This document shows positions 1-5,139 of a stretch of DNA of 6,395 nucleotides, piece after piece. Position 1 is the stretch's first letter, and the number at the start of each line of letters is the position of its first letter. This DNA comes from Bacteroidales bacterium UBA4073 (lineage in GTDB: Bacteria > Bacteroidota > Bacteroidia > Bacteroidales > Tenuifilaceae). The stretch spans positions 1-6,395 of the forward strand of contig DFYV01000145.1 of the NCBI GenBank assembly GCA_002383425.1, in the 5' to 3' direction. Position numbers and translations under genes: made by a program. The notes under the pieces were generated by a model. That model was given only the letters and a program-made list of their open reading frames with translations, made no database searches and was not told the origin of the DNA.

Positions 1-31
1 TCAAGCATGGGTCAGGAGTTCTGAAATTATT

Positions 32-69
32 AAAAAAGGAACTGCGGAGTGCTCCCCCGCAGTGCCCTT
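32..69 (-). terminator. Rho-independent terminator at the end of the minus-strand cluster
   Basis: The arms ACTGCGG (41-47) and CCGCAGT (57-63) form a perfect 7-bp GC-rich stem. Weaker AAGG/CCTT pairing (36-39 with 66-69) extends it across a small internal loop. Read on the minus strand, the stem is followed by TCC and then six T (32-37), the classical intrinsic terminator layout; the + strand side has no T-run. It lies about 200 nt beyond the stop of the dienelactone hydrolase lipoprotein gene and is the first good terminator downstream of it. It is therefore the likely end of the cluster transcript, leaving a long 3' untranslated part (70-270). It could instead have belonged to a lost gene between the two. 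Confidence 0.75.
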
Positions 70-270
70 AAAACATTGTTTTGCTATTCGGTATGATTGT
101 GTTCTTTAGGTGATTGATAAAACTTATAGATCAGTTTTTTTGCTATATAAGTTAATTTTATCCACCCTTTATGATATACATTCCGAAATAGTTACATTAC
201 TTCGTATTCAATTTTTGCTATTTAAAAAAGTAGATTCGTCATTCATCATCGTTTCGTGATCAATACTTAC

Positions 271-1146
271 TTAATTAAGAGGGAAATACTTTGAGAAAAA
301 TTCCTTCATATCATTCCACGAGGCAGAATCTGCTGCTGCATTATAGGCAATGGGCATGTTAAATTTCTTACCTGCTTCAGTTGATTCGGGATTGGTGAAA
401 GCATGCAAGGCTCCTTCATACTCTTTAAATTCATAAGTAGCGCCAACAATAGTCATTTGATTTTTAAAGTTAGCCTTATCCTCCTCGGATACAAATTTAT
501 CGGCTGCTCCGTTGCAAACGAGAATATGCGTGTTTTTAATGGTTGGTTCGGCTTTAAAGCCTGCAAGTCCACCGTGAAAACTTACCACTGCATCGAGGGG
601 GATACCTGTATTGGCAGCGTATAGGACTACTGACCCGCCGAAGCAATAACCTATTGCTGCAATCCGCTCAGGATCGACATATCCGCTGTTTACTAAAACA
701 TCGTGAGCTGCTGTCATCCTTTCTTTCAGTAAACCCATATCAGCATAAATAGCACCTGCATTTTTTTCTGCATCGCCCGGGTTATCCAGCACAAGACCAT
801 TGCCGTACATGTCGGCAGCAAATGATATGTATCCTAATTCAGCCAGCATCTTAGCCCGCCTTTGGTTGTAAGCATTATTGCCCCACCATTCGTGCACGAC
901 AATTATGCCAGGCCTTTTCTCCGTTTGATTTTCATCGTAAAAAAGATACCCTTTTAGCGTTGTAGTTCCTGCTTTATAATCAATCTCTTTACGAACAATA
1001 CTTTGCTCGCTCTTTGTTTCTGTTTGTGCTTGCTGCTTTTTCTTCTGGTTTGTTCCGCATCCGGTGGCAGTAACGATTGTTATCAAAAGCATGCTGCCGA
1101 CAAGTAATTTATTGCCGTAGCCTGTTAAATAATTCCTGGTATTCAT
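271..1146 (-). CDS. Dienelactone hydrolase family lipoprotein
   Basis: This is an alpha/beta hydrolase of the dienelactone hydrolase (carboxymethylenebutenolidase-like) family, with a bacterial lipoprotein signal. Residues 13-29 are a positively started hydrophobic stretch ending in the lipobox ATGC, so C30 is the predicted lipidated cysteine. A polar Lys/Gln-rich linker (32-48) follows. The catalytic set is visible: HEWWG at 85-89 with the family Glu at E86, nucleophile C168 in GYCFGG (166-171), D216 and H248. The nucleophile is Cys, as in true dienelactone hydrolases, and not Ser. The ATG start is supported by AAAGGAGG five nt upstream. Classical members act in the cytosol on muconolactone-type intermediates; this one should be anchored facing the periplasm. 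No acidic sorting motif follows C30, so surface export is not indicated. It is last in the cluster, 70 bp after the alcohol dehydrogenase. The substrate is unknown and could be any ester or lactone. Confidence 0.93.
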   Translation of the reverse strand: MNTRNYLTGYGNKLLVGSMLLITIVTATGCGTNQKKKQQAQTETKSEQSIVRKEIDYKAGTTTLKGYLFYDENQTEKRPGIIVVHEWWGNNAYNQRRAKMLAELGYISFAADMYGNGLVLDNPGDAEKNAGAIYADMGLLKERMTAAHDVLVNSGYVDPERIAAIGYCFGGSVVLYAANTGIPLDAVVSFHGGLAGFKAEPTIKNTHILVCNGAADKFVSEEDKANFKNQMTIVGATYEFKEYEGALHAFTNPESTEAGKKFNMPIAYNAAADSASWNDMKEFFSKYFPLN

Positions 1147-1151
1147 ATCAA

Positions 1152-1159
1152 CCTCCTTT
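1152..1159 (-). promoter_or_regulatory. Strong ribosome binding site of the lipoprotein gene
   Basis: AAAGGAGG on the minus strand, five nt before the ATG at 1146, is a near-perfect Shine-Dalgarno sequence and fixes the start. It stands out because the three preceding genes in the cluster have no comparable site. With the 70-bp gap in front, this suggests that the lipoprotein gene is translated independently. I found no convincing TAnnTTTG promoter box in the gap. Confidence 0.8.
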
Positions 1160-1216
1160 AATTAATTTATTTACAAATTGGTTTTACTATCTGTTTTGTT
1201 TTAGGACAAGGACGTA

Positions 1217-2227
1217 CTACATTTTTAGTACAGCCCTAAATCTTACCTTATTGGTAATCATTTTGTTGTAGGCCTCATTGGCTTTCTCAAGAGGGAAAAC
1301 TTCAATTTGAGGACGAACATTTTTCAATACCGAAAAATTCATGGTATCTTCAGAATCTTTAGCAATACCCGAGGACCATCCCTGAATTGTTTTACCGGAA
1401 ATCAGAGTGAAGGGGATAACCTCCATGGGCTCACTTGCTGCCGCCACAATGATTAATTTACCCCGTTTTTTCAAACCGTTTGTTATTTCGGAGATAATCT
1501 TGCTGTTAGGCGCAGTGGCTAAGATAATGTCAGCTCCGCCAATTTTTTGCAGCTCTTCGGCCGCATTGGAGTTACTTGCATCAATATAAATATGTGCGCC
1601 GAGTTTTAGTGCCAGTTCTCTTTTTTCACTGCCGTGTGAAATTGCAACTGTTCTGTAACCGGCGGCATTTGCAAATTGTACTCCCAAATGCCCCAAACCC
1701 CCAATTCCTTGTATGGCAACAGTATCGCCCGGTTTCGCTCCGCTGTTTCTTAGCGCATTATGCGTTGTGATGCCGGCACAAAGAAGAGGTGCAGCTTCTT
1801 CCGAATTCAATTCTTTGGGAACTAAGGCCAGTGCCTCTTGCGGTGCACACATATATTCGGCATAACCGCCGTTGTAATGAATTCCCGGGACTTTCGCATT
1901 GACACAATTAATGAAGTCGCCCCGACGGCAAGCTTCGCATTCAAAGCAATGGCCGCCATGCCAGCCCACGCCAACCCTTTGACCTGTTTGCCATGACTTC
2001 ACATTTTTCCCAACCCCTGTTATGATGCCTATTACTTCATGGCCCGGGACTAATGGATACTGTAGATTTGGATACAATCCTTCTTTTACGATTGCATCGC
2101 TGTGACAAATGCCGCAAGCTTCTACTTTTATCAGCACTTCATTTTCTTTGGGTTCTGGTATCGGAATTTCAACCAGTTGAAAATCATCACCGGCCTTTTT
2201 TACCTGCATTGCTTTCATTTTCGCCAT
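1217..2227 (-). CDS. Zinc-dependent alcohol dehydrogenase (MDR superfamily)
   Basis: Medium-chain dehydrogenase of 336 residues, a normal length for the family, oxidising an alcohol or reducing an aldehyde in the cytosol with NAD(P). Catalytic zinc ligands are C38, H63 (in the GHE motif) and C150. The structural zinc loop is complete: C94, C97, C100 and C108. The Rossmann motif GIGGLG is at 174-179. The residue closing the second beta strand of this fold is Ser (S197, in AISHGSEKR), where NAD-specific relatives carry Asp. This resembles NADP-using aldehyde reductases, so NADPH preference is possible. The ATG start gives the expected N-terminus; an alternative ATG lies three codons in. It begins six bp after the stop of the hydroxyacid dehydrogenase gene and has only a weak A-rich leader, so translational coupling is likely. 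The natural substrate cannot be read from the sequence. Confidence 0.93.
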   Translation of the reverse strand: MAKMKAMQVKKAGDDFQLVEIPIPEPKENEVLIKVEACGICHSDAIVKEGLYPNLQYPLVPGHEVIGIITGVGKNVKSWQTGQRVGVGWHGGHCFECEACRRGDFINCVNAKVPGIHYNGGYAEYMCAPQEALALVPKELNSEEAAPLLCAGITTHNALRNSGAKPGDTVAIQGIGGLGHLGVQFANAAGYRTVAISHGSEKRELALKLGAHIYIDASNSNAAEELQKIGGADIILATAPNSKIISEITNGLKKRGKLIIVAAASEPMEVIPFTLISGKTIQGWSSGIAKDSEDTMNFSVLKNVRPQIEVFPLEKANEAYNKMITNKVRFRAVLKM

Positions 2228-2233
2228 AACTTA

Positions 2234-3205
2234 TCAAGTTCTTTTAACGATTCCTTTTATTTCCTCATTATTCAAAAAACGCTTCACATTTTCTGATGCT
2301 TTTCTTGCCCCTTCAATCATGATATTTTCAACAATCGATGAATTGTGGGGCGATCCTAAGAGGTTGGGCAATTCAAAAAAGGGGTAATTGATTTTAAACT
2401 GTCCAAACTTAAATGGCTCGATCCACCAAGTATCAATTCCGGCTGAAAAATCGGGGTGGCTCTTCAAATGTTCATATAAATCTTTTTCTTTGATAATTGG
2501 CCCTCTGGCCACATTAATCAGGATGGCATCATTTTTCATCAGCTCCAATTCCCTTTTTCCGATTAGTCCTTCCGTTTCGTCAGACAGGGGAATAGAAATG
2601 ACCACAAAATCGGAATGGATCAACAGGTAATCCAAATCGTTTAATCTTCCTATAAAATCGACATTCTCGGTAGTTTTTCCACTGGTGTTTAATGCCATTA
2701 TTTTCACATCAAAACCACGCATCAATTTTGCCACTTGTTTCCCGATTGAACCAAAGCCGATAATTCCGAGCGTTGCGCCCTTAATCTGCCTGGTAAAACT
2801 TTTCATTTGTTCAAATTTTCCCTCTGCCATGCGGTTATGGTACAAGCGTAATTTTTTTGCCAGGGAAAGAATCATTGCGACCGCATGTTCAGCCATCGGT
2901 GTTGCATAAGCCCCTTGATTCGCAGCAATGAGACATTTGTTAGGAAACATATCGAATTGCAGGTGATCGTAACCAGCCGATAATAGCTGAATAAGATGAA
3001 AATTACTGAAAAGGCTTTTATTAAACATTTCTAATTCTCGTGTCGGATTCCACGAAATGATTACTTCACTTTCCAGTAATTTTTTTTCTTTTTTATCTGT
3101 TTCCGTATCATCGTCAAAAAAGGAAATCACCTGATCCTGAAAAAAATTCTTATAGAATTCTTTTTCTTTTTCGTTGGTTTTATATGTTACTAAGATATTA
3201 CGCAT
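2234..3205 (-). CDS. D-isomer specific 2-hydroxyacid dehydrogenase
   Basis: A 323-residue NAD(P)-dependent dehydrogenase that would interconvert a 2-keto acid and a D-2-hydroxy acid (glyoxylate/hydroxypyruvate reductase-like fold). The flanking catalytic domain includes the conserved substrate loop around SAGYD (76-80). The nucleotide domain has GFGSIG at 150-155. The catalytic triad is R234 (in NVARGP), E263 (in WIEP) and H287 (in GSPHNSS). Two departures are visible. The usual Asp after the second beta strand is replaced by N173/T174, which may relax or shift cofactor choice toward NADPH. The active-site His sits in SPHNSS, where the common form is TPHxAG. The gene starts 30 bp after the thiol oxidoreductase gene and lacks a clear Shine-Dalgarno sequence. 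Which keto acid it uses is unknown; a broad-specificity glyoxylate-type reductase is the default guess. Confidence 0.9.
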   Translation of the reverse strand: MRNILVTYKTNEKEKEFYKNFFQDQVISFFDDDTETDKKEKKLLESEVIISWNPTRELEMFNKSLFSNFHLIQLLSAGYDHLQFDMFPNKCLIAANQGAYATPMAEHAVAMILSLAKKLRLYHNRMAEGKFEQMKSFTRQIKGATLGIIGFGSIGKQVAKLMRGFDVKIMALNTSGKTTENVDFIGRLNDLDYLLIHSDFVVISIPLSDETEGLIGKRELELMKNDAILINVARGPIIKEKDLYEHLKSHPDFSAGIDTWWIEPFKFGQFKINYPFFELPNLLGSPHNSSIVENIMIEGARKASENVKRFLNNEEIKGIVKRT

Positions 3206-3235
3206 TTGCGGTCACTTTTAGCTTGATTTTTTCAC

Positions 3236-3874
3236 CTACGCATCAATTTCCATCAGGTTTTGAACAAAGCTTTTCAGCGTGTTATAGGATTGTGCCCCGC
3301 TAATTAATTTCTCTTCGTTCACAATAAGCGACGGGACAGCATACACTCCTGCCAATCTTGCTCTCAATGAATCTGCTTCAATTGCCTGTATTACTTCTTC
3401 GGAGTGATAGTCATTCACAAATCTGTCTTTATCAAGTGCCAAGTCAATTGCACAATCCAATAGAACATCGAAATCGGCAATATTTTTGGCTTCTATTAAA
3501 TGAGCTTTCTGAATTCTGTCAAACATATCCCAGTGAGCCGATTGACCTCCTTGTAATTCAGCGGCTTTGCAGGCTTTTAAGCCAGGCATCGAATAGGGAT
3601 AATCAAAGGTTTTGCAAGCCATATCGTCTGTGCAGATTCTATGAGCATCGTCGTTTCGGTTTGCTGCTTGCCAATGTTTTAATATCTCTGATTTCCCGGC
3701 TTCTTTTGAGCCAAACATTTCTGCTATGCTATATTGTGTGGGTGCAAGTGCAAAAGAGCGGTGAATGACCTCCACATTTGGGAACTCATGCACTAACTTT
3801 CGCATTCTCGGTGATAATGCAAAGCACCAGGCACATAGCACATCGTGAAAAAATTCAATTCTTAAGTCTTTCAT
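3236..3874 (-). CDS. DsbA family thiol oxidoreductase (FrnE-like)
   Basis: A 212-residue thioredoxin-fold protein of the DSBA/2-hydroxychromene-2-carboxylate isomerase superfamily. The active site is C14-A-W-C17 at the end of the first beta strand (FFHDVLCAWC), a long helical insertion follows, and the cis-proline loop is V180-P181. The NIADFDVL segment at 131-138 matches the FrnE style. There is no signal peptide, so it should act in the cytosol, unlike periplasmic DsbA. Additional cysteines (C81, C87, C102, C141) could provide resolving thiols. FrnE proteins are linked to disulfide exchange, polyketide modification and oxidative stress; the partner here is unknown. The gene lies 51 bp after the FMN reductase gene with no clear Shine-Dalgarno sequence. 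Retention of both active-site cysteines argues against a glutathione-dependent isomerase role. Confidence 0.88.
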   Translation of the reverse strand: MKDLRIEFFHDVLCAWCFALSPRMRKLVHEFPNVEVIHRSFALAPTQYSIAEMFGSKEAGKSEILKHWQAANRNDDAHRICTDDMACKTFDYPYSMPGLKACKAAELQGGQSAHWDMFDRIQKAHLIEAKNIADFDVLLDCAIDLALDKDRFVNDYHSEEVIQAIEADSLRARLAGVYAVPSLIVNEEKLISGAQSYNTLKSFVQNLMEIDA

Positions 3875-3925
3875 AATTTTCAGTGTTGAAATTTATCAAT
3901 GTTCGTGTGTATGCCTGATTGATAT

Positions 3926-4483
3926 TTAATTCCTTATGGATTTCAATGCAGTCGCCCAGTTTACAAGTTGGTCGAGCATTGTGTTTAAGTAGCTTTCGTG
4001 CATGGATGCCGGTTTAAAGACGCTAAAGTTTTCAAAATCACTGAAAAGTGAAAGAAGTACCTGCGTGCGTACATCAGCTACCTGAAGTTCGCCCATGATT
4101 AGGCGAAGTTGTTCTACAACCCGGGCGCCCCCGGCAGAACCATAACTTACAAAACCAGCTGCCTTATTGTTCCACTCGACATACAAATAGTCCAGAGCAT
4201 TTTTTAAAGCTGCTGGCATCGAATGATTATATTCACCCGTTACAAAAATAAAAGCATCGAGCGAATTAATTTTTTCTGCCCATGCTTTTGTATGTGGATG
4301 CATATATTGCCCCATTGAAGCAGGTAAGGGTTCATCCAACATTGGTAGATCGTAGTCTTTGATGTCAACCAGCTCATATTCAGCATCGTTTCTTTTTAAA
4401 GCTGATTCATATACCCATTTTGCAACGGCTTCTGAGTTGCGGCCGGGACGGGTGGTCCCTAGTATAATTCCAATTTTTAACAT
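3926..4483 (-). CDS. NAD(P)H-dependent FMN reductase (flavodoxin-like)
   Basis: A 185-residue flavoprotein of the NADPH-dependent FMN reductase family, which includes SsuE/ArsH-type reductases, quinone reductases and azoreductases. The FMN phosphate loop is GTTRPGRNSE (9-18). The second flavin-contacting segment is GEYNHSMPAALKNALDY (83-99). The third is SYGSAGGARVVEQLR (113-127). All are intact. It would reduce FMN, quinones, azo or nitro compounds or metal ions with NAD(P)H in the cytosol. The ATG start is supported by GAGG seven nt upstream. It is the first substantial gene of the cluster, preceded by a 34-codon ORF 14 bp away. Its likely role in the group is to supply reduced flavin or two-electron reduction of quinones; the true acceptor is not determined by these motifs. 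Confidence 0.92.
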   Translation of the reverse strand: MLKIGIILGTTRPGRNSEAVAKWVYESALKRNDAEYELVDIKDYDLPMLDEPLPASMGQYMHPHTKAWAEKINSLDAFIFVTGEYNHSMPAALKNALDYLYVEWNNKAAGFVSYGSAGGARVVEQLRLIMGELQVADVRTQVLLSLFSDFENFSVFKPASMHESYLNTMLDQLVNWATALKSIRN

Positions 4484-4497
4484 AACCTGTCCTCGTT

Positions 4498-4602
4498 TTA
4501 TTTTTTAAGTTTTAGTTGTTCTCTCATCACGTTGAAAAATTTGTTTGCCCTATGATCAATCATGGCACTACGCACAAATGGCTCATTTGGTGGTTTAATC
4601 AT
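4498..4602 (-). CDS. Small ORF (34 codons) leading the FMN reductase cluster, unrecognised
   Basis: An ATG-started ORF of 34 codons ends in TAA 14 bp before the FMN reductase start, so the Shine-Dalgarno sequence of the reductase sits in the gap. The peptide begins MIKPPNEPFVR and ends NVMREQLKLKK; it is basic, has no Cys, and shows no signal peptide or membrane segment. An AAAGGG lies 12 nt upstream of the ATG, farther than ideal. The frame has a stop eight codons upstream of the ATG, so it is not the visible end of a longer intact gene. The composition looks protein-like and not like random AT-rich sequence. It could be a leader peptide, a small protein, or the C-terminal remnant of a lost gene. 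I do not recognise it. Confidence 0.35.
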   Translation of the reverse strand: MIKPPNEPFVRSAMIDHRANKFFNVMREQLKLKK

Positions 4603-4634
4603 TTTTTCGCATTTCCCTTTCAGTTAATTGTCTT

Positions 4635-4672
4635 CAAAGTCAATGTATAAACATTATACGTTGTAACATGTT
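4635..4672 (-). promoter_or_regulatory. Candidate promoter/operator of the FMN reductase cluster
   Basis: On the minus strand TGACTTTG (4635-4642) differs from the Bacteroidota -7 consensus TAnnTTTG at one fixed position, and it would place the transcript start about 25 nt before the small ORF. No clear TTTG -33 box is present at the expected distance. Immediately upstream is a perfect inverted repeat GTATAA-ACA-TTATAC (4645-4659), and beyond it an AACATGTT palindrome (4665-4672). Dyads placed within the promoter spacer are where a repressor would bind, but no regulator gene lies in the window. A sigma70-like TATAAT is also embedded in the dyad, without a matching -35. Confidence 0.3.
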
Positions 4673-4811
4673 CACTGGTACGTTTAAATATTTTACAATA
4701 CGCAATAAATCAATATTTTATGAATATAAAATGTTGTGATGTGTTTAGTCAGAAAGATTTTTGCATTGGTGGCAACAGGATGAAGGCGTTTTGGCGGTTG
4801 ATATATATGGT

Positions 4812-4841
4812 AAAGGGTATCTTTCATCAGATACCCTTTTT
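4812..4841 (+). terminator. Terminator-like hairpin, best read on the + strand
   Basis: AAAGGGTATCT (4812-4822) and AGATACCCTTT (4829-4839) are perfectly complementary, giving an 11-bp stem with a six-nt loop. On the + strand the stem runs into five consecutive T (4837-4841). On the minus strand only three T follow before ACC. No gene on the + strand ends here. It is therefore either the end of an unannotated + strand RNA, or a bidirectional terminator for minus-strand transcription from the flavoprotein gene about 300 nt away. The structure is certain; the direction and role are not. Confidence 0.5.
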
Positions 4842-4869
4842 GGGGGAGTGCCGTGAATGGCATAAAACT

Positions 4870-4888
4870 GGGGAAATAAAATTTCCCC
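4870..4888. repeat. Perfect inverted repeat, 8-bp stem
   Basis: GGGGAAAT (4870-4877), a three-nt AAA loop and ATTTCCCC (4881-4888) form a perfect hairpin on either strand. No T-run follows on the + strand, and the minus strand continues into AGTTTTATG, a short run of four T. It may be a weak minus-strand terminator for the flavoprotein transcript, or one arm of a larger repeat element with its neighbours. Confidence 0.55.
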
Positions 4889-4964
4889 TCGTTAAGCGTA
4901 GAATTGCGTAGCGTACGTAATCAAGTAAAAGTTTGCTTTAGTCGAGGGTGGGTTGGCACAGCGG

Positions 4965-5032
4965 CTTGTCCTTCGGGGAGTCCCGACCTGTACTGAGCGA
5001 TGTTGAAGTAAGGCGATTTCCCGAAGGGTAAG
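4965..5032 (+). repeat. Structured dispersed-repeat element with an 18-bp stem
   Basis: CTTGTCCTTCGGGGAGTC (4965-4982) pairs along its full length with GATTTCCCGAAGGGTAAG (5015-5032): 14 Watson-Crick pairs and four G-U pairs if transcribed from the + strand. The same four positions would be A-C mismatches in a minus-strand RNA. The 32-nt interior contains TACTGAGCGATGTTGAAGTA (4991-5010), itself closing with TACT/AGTA. That core resembles the ACTGAGCG(A/T)AGTCGAAGT family of intergenic repeats that I know from Bacteroidota genomes. I call it a REP-like dispersed repeat. A structured RNA is possible, but no promoter was found for it. Confidence 0.5.
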
Positions 5033-5048
5033 ATAGTCGCTTTTCTCC

Positions 5049-5112
5049 ATTGCAAATTGAAGATTGCAAAATGCAAATTTATACTTTAGGAGATTCTTTA
5101 CTTTTCACTTTG
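5049..5112. repeat. TGCAAA repeat tract and pyrimidine-rich stretch
   Basis: Three TGCAAA copies (5051-5056, 5065-5070, 5072-5077) lie in a degenerate repeat, ATTGCAAATTGAAG followed by ATTGCAAA and ATGCAAATTT. A stretch reading CTTTACTTTTCACTTTGC follows (5096-5113). Both styles, short TTGCAAT/CTTCAATTTGC units and ACTTTTCACTTT runs, are familiar as low-complexity filler between genes in Bacteroidota. The tract lies directly after the stop of the flavoprotein gene and next to the 18-bp stem element, so the two may be one composite intergenic repeat. No function is assigned. Confidence 0.4.
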
Positions 5113-5139
5113 CATCATGCGTTGAGCCATTGCGCCTAA

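Larger units (their letters stand above)
4603..5139. other. Long intergenic region, hairpin- and repeat-rich, no confident gene
   Basis: Between the small ORF and the stop of the nitronate monooxygenase gene I find no convincing coding sequence. A 63-codon + strand frame (4720-4911) runs straight through two hairpins and has no family look. The region contains, from left to right, the candidate operator dyads, a terminator-like hairpin, a weak TGCC/GGCA hairpin (4849-4862) and an 8-bp perfect hairpin. Then come three copies of GCGTA (4896-4915), an 18-bp stem repeat element and a TGCAAA tract. Nothing marks a transposase or insertion-sequence end. It divides the lone flavoprotein gene on the right from the cluster on the left, and it must carry the 3' end of the former and the promoter of the latter. 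Confidence 0.7.

Noticed and set aside
1214..1231. GTACTA/TAGTAC hairpin over the stop codon of the alcohol dehydrogenase
   Set aside because: A 6-bp AT-rich stem with no following T-run on the minus strand; too weak to call a terminator and likely chance.
3358..3768. 136-codon + strand ORF
   Set aside because: It lies wholly opposite the DsbA/FrnE-like gene, whose active site and cis-proline motifs are intact; it is an antisense shadow.
4720..4911. 63-codon + strand ORF in the intergenic region
   Set aside because: It runs through the 11-bp and 8-bp hairpins, has no clear ribosome site and no recognisable motif; the structure explains the sequence better.
4812..5080. Possible insertion sequence or CRISPR array
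   Set aside because: The repeats are few, short and unlike one another, with no regular spacers, no transposase and no matching terminal inverted repeats at the ends.
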